From the NCBI GenBank assembly GCA_017446095.1, contig JAFSRN010000013.1:62001-126000 (forward strand): a DNA stretch of 64,000 nt, written 5' to 3'. The DNA is from Eubacterium sp. (GTDB taxonomy: Bacteria; Bacillota; Clostridia; Oscillospirales; Acutalibacteraceae). Of this stretch, positions 37,503-44,040 are shown piece by piece (positions within the stretch are counted from its first letter, which is position 1; every line of letters starts with the position of its first letter). The position numbers and the translations under genes were made by a program. Below the pieces are notes generated by a model, which searched no databases, was not told the origin of the DNA, and was given only the letters and a program-made list of their open reading frames with translations.

Positions 37503-37802
37503 TTAACGCTCAAGTTCTTCTTCAAGCTGCGTAAGCGTTTGCCTTACAATATAGCAGCGGCTCTCTGTATCGAGCGCAATCTGCCTGCCCTCGGTGCGTA
37601 TGCGCATAATATCGCGTTGCTTAACAAATTCAAGCTTGCCGTCGGAGTATGCCGGAATACTCGAAAACTCTGCCTCGGCAGCGCCTTCAATCGCTTCAAT
37701 TATCCTGTCGGTAAGCTCGCTCTTTTTGCCCGCGCGGATTGTCACTTCCGGCTCGGTATAAGCACCGTCAATTATCAATTCAACCTTAATTTTATCAGCC
37801 AT
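37503..37802 (-). CDS. Truncated LytTR-family DNA-binding protein
   Basis: A 99-residue protein. It starts like the small LytTR regulators that pair with DUF3021-type membrane proteins: an N-terminal strand-helix region (KVELIIDGAYTEPEVTI, SELTDRIIEAIEG), then the first half of a LytTR domain (KLEFVKQRDIMRIRTEGR, YIVRQTLTQLEEELE). The second half, which normally carries the Phe-x-Arg-x-His/Ser-Lys DNA-contact block, is missing: the frame stops at TAA immediately before a hairpin repeat. Family members are about 145-150 residues. The ATG at 37802 follows AGGGGTG; a TTG one codon earlier is possible. No partner gene lies beside it. Probably a decaying gene, possibly a dominant-negative fragment. 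Confidence 0.65.
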   Translation of the reverse strand: MADKIKVELIIDGAYTEPEVTIRAGKKSELTDRIIEAIEGAAEAEFSSIPAYSDGKLEFVKQRDIMRIRTEGRQIALDTESRCYIVRQTLTQLEEELER

Positions 37803-37955
37803 CAATCACACCCCTGTCTGAACTGCTGCTTTAAGAATAACACATTTAGCGTGTAAAATGGTAACAAATTTGATACAAAAACAAATTTAGCTCAAAAAAC
37901 TGCTAATAATATGTTATTATATATAATTATAGTATCAGTTTGCAGGGGGCGCACC

Positions 37956-38609
37956 ATGGATTTTGAAAAAAGTGCAATTAACGACGCATCGGGTTTTGTT
38001 CTGCTGTCGGACTATGTTCCGTCTATCGTGCAGGAAATCCGTTACTATTCAACATACAATTTTATAGGCGACAGGATTGACGGCTACGAGCAGCCCTGCG
38101 CAATTATTACCAAGGAGGCTGCGCGTGCGCTCAAATCCGTCAGTAACGAAATGAACGTAAAAGGCTACCGCCTTAAAATCTTTGACGCTTACCGTCCAGC
38201 AACCGCGGTTAAGCACTTTGTGCTTTGGGGTATAGAGGATCTGGATCAGCGGATGAAGCCTTTTTTCTACCCCGAGCTTGAAAAGCAGGCGCTTTTTGAA
38301 CTCGGCTACATAGCAAGCAAGTCGAGCCACAGCCGCGGCAGCACCGTTGACTTAACGCTGCTTGATATGGCAACGGGCAAGGAAGTTGATATGGGCAGCC
38401 CGTTTGACTTTTTCAGCGAGGAATCGCACCCCGATTACCGCGGCGTAACCGACGAGCAGTATGCAAACAGAATGCTGCTGCAAAGCGTTATGGTAAAGTA
38501 CGGATTTGAGCCTATTGACTGCGAGTGGTGGCACTTTACTCTCAAGGACGAGCCGTATCCGTCGACGTATTTTGAATTCCCGGTTACGTCGGAAATGCTA
38601 AAACGCTGA
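37956..38609 (+). CDS. VanX-like D-alanyl-D-alanine dipeptidase (M15D)
   Basis: A 217-residue zinc peptidase. The metal ligands are visible: His and Asp in KSSHSRGSTVDLTL (~125 and ~132) and Glu-x2-His in CEWWHFTL (~190-193); RLKIFDAYRPATAV supplies the conserved arginine. No signal peptide is seen, so it is probably cytoplasmic, like VanX. It would cleave D-Ala-D-Ala or related dipeptides from cell-wall turnover. No vanA/vanH-type ligase or reductase lies nearby, so a resistance role is not supported. The ATG at 37956 has GGGGG eight bases upstream; the in-frame start at 37911 would add a hydrophobic run without such a site. Confidence 0.88.
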   Translation: MDFEKSAINDASGFVLLSDYVPSIVQEIRYYSTYNFIGDRIDGYEQPCAIITKEAARALKSVSNEMNVKGYRLKIFDAYRPATAVKHFVLWGIEDLDQRMKPFFYPELEKQALFELGYIASKSSHSRGSTVDLTLLDMATGKEVDMGSPFDFFSEESHPDYRGVTDEQYANRMLLQSVMVKYGFEPIDCEWWHFTLKDEPYPSTYFEFPVTSEMLKR

Positions 38610-38627
38610 TTATATTGATAAAAACTG

Positions 38628-38656
38628 ATGACATTCGGCAAAAAATATAGTATAAT
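38628..38656 (+). promoter_or_regulatory. Promoter of the HD hydrolase operon
   Basis: ATGACA (38628-38633) and TATAAT (38651-38656) are spaced by 17 bp, 33 nt before the start codon. Confidence 0.6.
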
Positions 38657-38689
38657 AAAATATTATACCACAGTATTAGAGGTGTTTTT

Positions 38690-39253
38690 ATGACTGATGT
38701 ATTTGAAAAAGCAGTATCATTTGCCGCAAGAGCGCACAGAGGGCAAAAGCGCAAGGACGGCAGTATCTATATTCTTCATCCGCTTGAGGTAGCGGTAATC
38801 GCAGGCACAATGACTCACGACGAGGACGTTATTGCAGCGGCTGTGCTGCACGACACGGTTGAGGACACAGACGTAACGGCGCAGGATATACTGGATAATT
38901 TCGGCGAGCGCATTGCGGAACTTGTAGCGCATGAAACCGAGAATAAGCGCCCCGACCTGCCGCCCGAGCACACGTGGCGAATCCGCAAGGAGGAGAGCCT
39001 TGCAGTCCTCAAGGACAGCCCGATTGAAAGCAAAATGCTCTGGGTCAGCGACAAGGTGTCGAATATGCGCTCACTCGTTAAGGATTATGAGGAAGTCGGT
39101 GCAGCGGTGTTTGAGCGCTTTAACGAAAAGGACCCGAAGGAACAGCGCTGGTACCACCGCACAGTGCTTGATTACACAAGCGAGCTTGCAGACACAGCGG
39201 CTTATAAGGAATACGAATCACTGTTTAACAGAGTATTTGACGATTATAAATAA
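38690..39253 (+). CDS. HD-domain hydrolase, small SpoT/MESH1-like
   Basis: A 187-residue HD-superfamily phosphohydrolase. Seen: the N-terminal ARAHRGQKRKDGSIYILHP (first metal His), the paired His-Asp in LHDTVEDTDV (~54-55) and the later Asp in VSDKVSNMRSL (~124). This is the pattern of stand-alone (p)ppGpp hydrolases (MESH1/SAH type). There is no synthetase domain. A generic HD phosphohydrolase acting on another nucleotide is the alternative. AGAGGTG precedes the ATG. Only 5 nt separate it from the next gene, so it heads a short operon. Confidence 0.82.
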   Translation: MTDVFEKAVSFAARAHRGQKRKDGSIYILHPLEVAVIAGTMTHDEDVIAAAVLHDTVEDTDVTAQDILDNFGERIAELVAHETENKRPDLPPEHTWRIRKEESLAVLKDSPIESKMLWVSDKVSNMRSLVKDYEEVGAAVFERFNEKDPKEQRWYHRTVLDYTSELADTAAYKEYESLFNRVFDDYK

Positions 39254-39258
39254 CAGTT

Positions 39259-41451
39259 ATGTTTAAAAAGATTACGGCGTTGCTGATTACGGCTGCAGTT
39301 TTTTGCACGCTGTTTCAGTTTACGCTTACGGCACAGGGTGCAAACGGCGGCATAAAGTCCGTTGCACTTTCAAAAGTAACATATGTGTATAACGGCAAGG
39401 TTAAAACCCCTGCGGTGGTAGTAACAAACGCAAAGGGCAAAACAGTTAAAAAGTCAAAGCAAACCTATACCGTATCTTACCCGAAGGGCAGGAAGGCGGT
39501 AGGCACGTACACCGTTAAAATTAAGTTTTGCGGCGCGTACAAGAGCAAAGGCACGGTAAAAAAGACGTTCAGGGTTATACCACGTGCAACTGCCGTGACT
39601 TCGGTTAGCGCGGACAAGAGCAGCTTTACGGTTAAGTGGAAAAAGCTTGTGGCGCAGACCTCGGGCTTTCAGATTTCTTACCATTCAAATAACAGCGCGG
39701 CAAAGACTATCACGCAAAAGGGTACGGACAAAGCCGCAAAAAAGATTACTTCGCTTAAAAGCGGAACGACCTATTTTGTAAAAGTAAGGGCGTTTAAGGA
39801 CGTTACCAAAGGCAAAAAGACAAAGCGTTATTATTCCGTGTGGTCTGCGGAAAAACGCGTCACAACCAAGGCGGATGGACAGCAGGAACCTGCAAAGGAC
39901 GAGCCTGCGCAGGATGAGCAGGATGAACACGATGAGCCTTTGATTCCTGTGGAACCAAAGCCCGAGTTTGAAGCTGTGCGCACGGCGGATTACTACTATT
40001 CCTCGCTTGAGGGCGCTGTGGCAGACGTCAACGCGCAGACTTTTACAGGTGCGGAAACTGCATTTGAAGGCGCAGCCGCTGGCATATGTATGCAGGAGGA
40101 CGGCGGTGCAAAAATTGTGCTGTTCAGGAATGCGGACGATGTACCAGCTCTCGAAATCAACGAAAACGCAGAACTGTACCTGAACGGCTTTACCCTCACT
40201 TTCAGCGAGGCGGCGTACCTTACGTTTGGCAAAAACCTGACTGTTGAAAACGGCACGGTTGCCGTTACAAACGCGGACAGCGCAATCAGCCAAAGCGGCA
40301 GCGGCACGCTGTGCGTTACAGGTGTTGATATAAACTCAAAAATCACAAGCACTTCGCTCACCCACAGGGCAGTTAACATAACGGGCAATACTGATATTAA
40401 GTATACAAATATAAATATTGACGCGGCGGTTTGCCGCAGCATTACGGGCATTTATGCCTCAAACGCGGCAAAGAGCGTCAGCGTAAAAAATACCAAAATC
40501 ACCGCAGCGGCAACCAACACGCAGGGGACGGAAATTGACGCAGGCATTAACGCCTACAATTCCGACAGCACGCTGATTGAAAGGGCGAACATCACCATTT
40601 CCGTTGGCAATTCGTCGCACACCACCTACGGTATGCGCCTTGCAAATGCCGGAAGCATTGTTATTAACGGCGGCACGTTCTTTTGCGAAAATACTAATGC
40701 CGACCTCGGCAACGGCATAATCGTGCCGGAGGGGGCAGGGGATTTAACCGTTAATTCCGGTTCGGGATGTCAGTTCACGGTGTTCGGCAAAAAGCGCGGT
40801 ATGTCCTCAACGGCGCGGCACACCACCGTTAACGGCGGCGAGTTTTACTCGTACGATATGGCAGGCTACTTTGTGCTTGATTCGGACATCACAAATGCCG
40901 TGTTCGCACTTAAAAACAGCGAAAAATATACCACCGTCAAGGGCACGGATACGCTGTGTTTCGGCGGTCCCGCGGCAGGCACAAAGGACGCGGTTATGAA
41001 CCTGACGGGCTGCTCAATCGCAAAGCCCGAACTACTGTCAGACGGCAGTTATTCTTACAGCGATCAGGCGGTTTACATCGTATCCGACTACGGTTATCAT
41101 TCGCCGAAGGAAATTAACTTCACCGACTGCACGTTTTACCAGAGCAACTACCATCTGTTCTGGTTTTCGCAGCCGACTGCAACCAATACCTGCTCAACAC
41201 GGGTTAATGTTATCGGCGGCAAAACGGCGTTTTATAAAAAGAATTTAACGCAGTATACTAAAAACGAAATCAAAGGGCTTGTTGACGTCGGCGGTGCGGA
41301 AAACGGCTGGAAGGCGCTTCGCAACAAAAGCACAGACGCAGTAGGCAACACGTTTGTAGGCGCGGGCACACCTGTTGCACCGAGCGCGGACAACGAACTG
41401 TATTTAACGGATTCGGCAGGCGTGTACTTTGACAACTCGTTTATATTATAA
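39259..41451 (+). CDS. Secreted modular protein: Ig-like, FN3 and right-handed beta-helix
   Basis: A 730-residue secreted protein. The signal peptide spans ~1-28. Residues ~32-108 are an Ig-like module with TYVYNGKVKTPAVVV and GTYTVKIKFCGAYKSKG; ~110-205 are an FN3 module (SFTVKWKKLVAQTSGFQISY); ~205-235 are a Pro/Asp/Glu linker; ~240-730 are a right-handed beta-helix of the pectate-lyase-like fold (ELYLNGFTLTFSEAAYLTFG and later repeated strand turns with asparagine ladders). No catalytic residues or anchor could be identified. No ribosome-binding site is seen before the ATG, which lies 5 nt after the HD gene's stop, so translation probably depends on coupling. Confidence 0.78.
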   Translation: MFKKITALLITAAVFCTLFQFTLTAQGANGGIKSVALSKVTYVYNGKVKTPAVVVTNAKGKTVKKSKQTYTVSYPKGRKAVGTYTVKIKFCGAYKSKGTVKKTFRVIPRATAVTSVSADKSSFTVKWKKLVAQTSGFQISYHSNNSAAKTITQKGTDKAAKKITSLKSGTTYFVKVRAFKDVTKGKKTKRYYSVWSAEKRVTTKADGQQEPAKDEPAQDEQDEHDEPLIPVEPKPEFEAVRTADYYYSSLEGAVADVNAQTFTGAETAFEGAAAGICMQEDGGAKIVLFRNADDVPALEINENAELYLNGFTLTFSEAAYLTFGKNLTVENGTVAVTNADSAISQSGSGTLCVTGVDINSKITSTSLTHRAVNITGNTDIKYTNINIDAAVCRSITGIYASNAAKSVSVKNTKITAAATNTQGTEIDAGINAYNSDSTLIERANITISVGNSSHTTYGMRLANAGSIVINGGTFFCENTNADLGNGIIVPEGAGDLTVNSGSGCQFTVFGKKRGMSSTARHTTVNGGEFYSYDMAGYFVLDSDITNAVFALKNSEKYTTVKGTDTLCFGGPAAGTKDAVMNLTGCSIAKPELLSDGSYSYSDQAVYIVSDYGYHSPKEINFTDCTFYQSNYHLFWFSQPTATNTCSTRVNVIGGKTAFYKKNLTQYTKNEIKGLVDVGGAENGWKALRNKSTDAVGNTFVGAGTPVAPSADNELYLTDSAGVYFDNSFIL

Positions 41452-41467
41452 TTACAAGGGGAATATT

Positions 41468-42613
41468 ATGGAAAAAACTATTGCATTAAAAGGCCGCATA
41501 GATTCAACAAACGCGGCGCAGACAGAGCAGAAAATTCTTGAGGAAATCGGCGATTTCAATGGTAAGCTTTTAATCGACGCGTCCGAACTTGAGTACATAT
41601 CAAGCGCAGGTCTGCGCGTGGTTCTTCGTCTTAAAAAGAAGAACGCTCAAACCGAGGTTATCAACTGCAATTCCGAGATTTACGAGATTTTTGATATGAC
41701 CGGTTTTACCGAGATGATGGATATCTCAAAGGCATATCGAGAACTGTCGGTTGAGGGCTGCGAGGTTATAGGTGAGGGCGCAAACGGTGTTGTTTACCGC
41801 ACCGACCCCGACACCATTGTTAAGGTTTACAAGAGCCCCGATTCGCTTGAGGAAATTCACAACGAGCGCGAACTCGCGAGGAAGGCGTTTGTTATGGGAA
41901 TTCCAACCGCTATCCCTTACGACGTTGTTAAGGTTGGCGACTGCTACGGCTCGGTGTTTGAGCTGCTTGACGCAAAGGCGTTTAACAAGCTGCTTGCAGA
42001 GGGCGTGCCTGTTGAAAAGCTTGCAAAGGACAGCGTGGATATCCTTAAGACTATGCACTCGACAGAACTCAAGCCGGGCGAGCTTCCGAGCAAGAGGGAG
42101 GAGGCAATCGGCTGGGCGGAATTCACCGCAGAGTATCTGCCGGAGGAAATCGGCACAAAGCTTGTTAAGCTCTTCAAAGATATTCCCGAAACCAACACAA
42201 TGCTGCACGGCGACTACCACATCAAAAACATTATGAACCAGAACGGTGAAAACCTGCTGATTGATATGGACACGCTTGCAATGGGACACCCGATTTTTGA
42301 GTTTGCCGCTATTTTTGCTGCGTACAGCGGTTTCAGCTGTGTTGACACAAGTTGCAGCGCAAGGTTCCTGAATATCCAGCCCGAGCAGGCAACGCAGTTC
42401 CTTGAGGACACCTTTAAATTCTACTTTGAGGGCGAAAGCGAGGAACGTATTGCAGAGATTGAGCGTATGTCCGCAATCATCTGCTACACACGCATTATGC
42501 GCAGGCAAATCAGACGCTTCAGCGTTGACGATCCTGAACATAAAGCTGTTATTGATTTTTGCAAAAACTACCTTATTGAAAACGTGCCGAAAACGGATAA
42601 GCTTTACTATTAA
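41468..42613 (+). CDS. STAS domain fused to an APH-like kinase (TIGR02172-type)
   Basis: A 381-residue two-domain protein. Residues ~1-95 are an anti-sigma-factor-antagonist-type STAS domain (IALKGRIDSTNAAQTEQKI, LIDASELEYISSAGLRVVL), where the Ser-Ser-Ala-Gly segment is the usual phosphorylation loop. Residues ~102-381 are an aminoglycoside-phosphotransferase-like kinase: GEGANGVVYRTDPDTIVKVY is the nucleotide loop, MLHGDYHIKNIM (~246) the catalytic loop and LLIDMDTLAMGHP (~265) the metal-binding loop, so it looks active. AAGGGGA precedes the ATG at 41468; the earlier in-frame ATG at 41429 lies in the previous gene's end. An RsbW-like ATPase gene follows 31 nt later. Inferred: a partner-switching pair in which the STAS half binds the RsbW-like protein. 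Confidence 0.82.
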   Translation: MEKTIALKGRIDSTNAAQTEQKILEEIGDFNGKLLIDASELEYISSAGLRVVLRLKKKNAQTEVINCNSEIYEIFDMTGFTEMMDISKAYRELSVEGCEVIGEGANGVVYRTDPDTIVKVYKSPDSLEEIHNERELARKAFVMGIPTAIPYDVVKVGDCYGSVFELLDAKAFNKLLAEGVPVEKLAKDSVDILKTMHSTELKPGELPSKREEAIGWAEFTAEYLPEEIGTKLVKLFKDIPETNTMLHGDYHIKNIMNQNGENLLIDMDTLAMGHPIFEFAAIFAAYSGFSCVDTSCSARFLNIQPEQATQFLEDTFKFYFEGESEERIAEIERMSAIICYTRIMRRQIRRFSVDDPEHKAVIDFCKNYLIENVPKTDKLYY

Positions 42614-42644
42614 TCATACAGAATTAGTTTAAGGGGGGTGCGGC

Positions 42645-43046
42645 ATGCATAAACTGAATATTGATGCGAAAAACGAAAATTTGCAGCAGGTTATGGACTT
42701 TGTCGACGACCTTCTTGAAAGCGCTGACTGCTCGCTTAAGGTGCAGATGCAGATTGATCTGGCGGTTGAGGAAATTTTTGTTAACATCGCAAACTACGCC
42801 TACGGAGGCAAAAGCGGCACGGCGGATATCACCGTTGCAATCGACGGCGGCGAGGTTACAATCACATTTGCAGACAGCGGCACACCGTACAATCCGCTTG
42901 CAAAACCGGACCCGGATATAACGCTTTCCGCCGCGCAAAGGCAAATCGGCGGGCTTGGAATTTTCCTTGTTAAAAAGAATATGGATTCTGTGCAATATGA
43001 ATACAAGGACGGGCAAAACGTTTTTACAATTACAAAAAAGATATAA
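42645..43046 (+). CDS. RsbW-like anti-sigma serine kinase (HATPase_c_2)
   Basis: A 133-residue GHKL ATPase of the RsbW/SpoIIAB type. The N box is AVEEIFVNIANYAYGG, the G1 box TFADSGTPYNPLAK and the G2 region QIGGLGIFLVKKNMDSVQY. Such proteins phosphorylate a STAS antagonist and bind sigma factors or other outputs. A very strong AAGGGGGG lies before the ATG. The direct neighbour upstream carries a STAS domain, its expected partner. No sigma factor or PP2C phosphatase is in the window. Confidence 0.9.
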   Translation: MHKLNIDAKNENLQQVMDFVDDLLESADCSLKVQMQIDLAVEEIFVNIANYAYGGKSGTADITVAIDGGEVTITFADSGTPYNPLAKPDPDITLSAAQRQIGGLGIFLVKKNMDSVQYEYKDGQNVFTITKKI

Positions 43047-43049
43047 CAA

Positions 43050-43080
43050 AAACGGGTGCATTTGCACCCGTTTGGTTTTA
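43050..43080. terminator. Bidirectional terminator
   Basis: AAACGGGTGC (43050-43059) and GCACCCGTTT (43064-43073) form a 10-bp stem with loop ATTT, between the converging RsbW-like and trxB genes. T-runs are present on both sides. Confidence 0.88.
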
Positions 43081-43986
43081 TAATTCGTTGATGTACCTGC
43101 AAGCGGCGAGAGCGGCTATTGTGCCGTCCGCTGCAGCGGTAGTCACCTGGCGTATGAACTTGCTGCGGCAGTCGCCTGCAACAAATATGCCGGGTGTTTT
43201 TGTTGTGCATTGCTCGTCGGAATCGAAGTAGCCGAAGTCGTTGAGGTCGGCAAGCGCCTTAAACGGCTCGTTCTCGGGGATAAGTCCGATTGCTACGAAC
43301 AGGCCGTCGCACTTAACGATTTCCTTTGCGCCGTCCTTTTCAATCTCAACGCCTGTGAGCTCGTCGCCGTTTTTGATAAAGCCCGTGATTTTTACACCTG
43401 TGTAGGAAACGACGTTGTCGCGTGCAAACAGCACCTGCTGCAATTTTTCCTCACCTGTGAACTGCGGCAAATCCTGCAGCATAATTACGCGGCTGCATTT
43501 GTCTGAAAGCAGGATTGCTTCCTGCAATGCAGAGTTGCCGCCGCCTGCAACGCAAACCGTTTTGCCTGTGTAAAAGTCGCCGTCGCAAACCGCGCAAAAC
43601 GAAATGCCTTCGCCCACAAGCTCGTCTTCGCCCTCAAGCCCGAGCATACGGTGCTTTACACCTGTGGCAATGATAACCGCCTTGCACTCGTAAGCGCCGC
43701 CTTCTTCCGTTTTTACGGTTTTTGTGGCGCCGTTATCCTCAATAGCGCAAACGGTTTCAATCTCAAATTCAGCGCCCTGCTCAAGGATTTGGGAAAACAG
43801 CTTGTCCGCAAGCTCGTTGCCGCTTATTGAAAGCGAGCCGGGAAAGTTTTCAACTTTCGGCGAATGTGTAATCTGACCGCCGAAGCCTGCCTTTTCAATC
43901 ACAAGCGCGCTCTTGCCGTTGCGCTGTGCGTACAGCGCCGCAGTCATACCTGCCGGGCCGCCGCCTACAACAATAATATCATACAT
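43078..43986 (-). CDS. trxB: Thioredoxin reductase
   Basis: A 302-residue FAD/NAD(P)H disulfide oxidoreductase of the low-Mr type. Seen: the FAD motif DIIVVGGGPAGMTAALYA, GFGGQITHSPKVENFPG, the redox centre FCAVCDGDF (~133-136), the NADPH motif CVAGGGNSALQEAI and GIFVAGDCR. The ATG at 43986 is preferred over a GTG at 43995 that overlaps the ribosome-binding sequence AGGTG. It lies directly downstream of nrdD, whose C-terminus carries a thioredoxin-like domain, so the pair probably forms an electron chain NAD(P)H -> TrxB -> NrdD. A terminator hairpin separates them. Confidence 0.93.
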   Translation of the reverse strand: MYDIIVVGGGPAGMTAALYAQRNGKSALVIEKAGFGGQITHSPKVENFPGSLSISGNELADKLFSQILEQGAEFEIETVCAIEDNGATKTVKTEEGGAYECKAVIIATGVKHRMLGLEGEDELVGEGISFCAVCDGDFYTGKTVCVAGGGNSALQEAILLSDKCSRVIMLQDLPQFTGEEKLQQVLFARDNVVSYTGVKITGFIKNGDELTGVEIEKDGAKEIVKCDGLFVAIGLIPENEPFKALADLNDFGYFDSDEQCTTKTPGIFVAGDCRSKFIRQVTTAAADGTIAALAACRYINEL

Positions 43987-44004
43987 AGTTAACACCTCAT
44001 TATG

Positions 44005-44037
44005 TCAAGAAAATGGGAGGGAAGATTCCCTCCCATT
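44005..44037 (-). terminator. Terminator or attenuator between nrdD and trxB
   Basis: AATGGGAGGGAA (44012-44023) and TTCCCTCCCATT (44026-44037) are perfectly complementary, with the TTTTCTTG tract following on the minus strand. Partial read-through could still express trxB. Confidence 0.85.
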
Positions 44038-44040
44038 AAA

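Noticed and set aside
37325..37525. A 66-codon minus-strand frame across the second hairpin block
   Set aside because: It lies wholly in hairpin-rich repeat DNA, has no convincing ribosome-binding site or domain and overlaps the end of the LytTR gene; it is a chance frame of a repeat.
37956..38609. Vancomycin-resistance function for the VanX-like dipeptidase
   Set aside because: No ligase, dehydrogenase or two-component regulator genes lie nearby; stand-alone dipeptidases of this family are common in cell-wall turnover.
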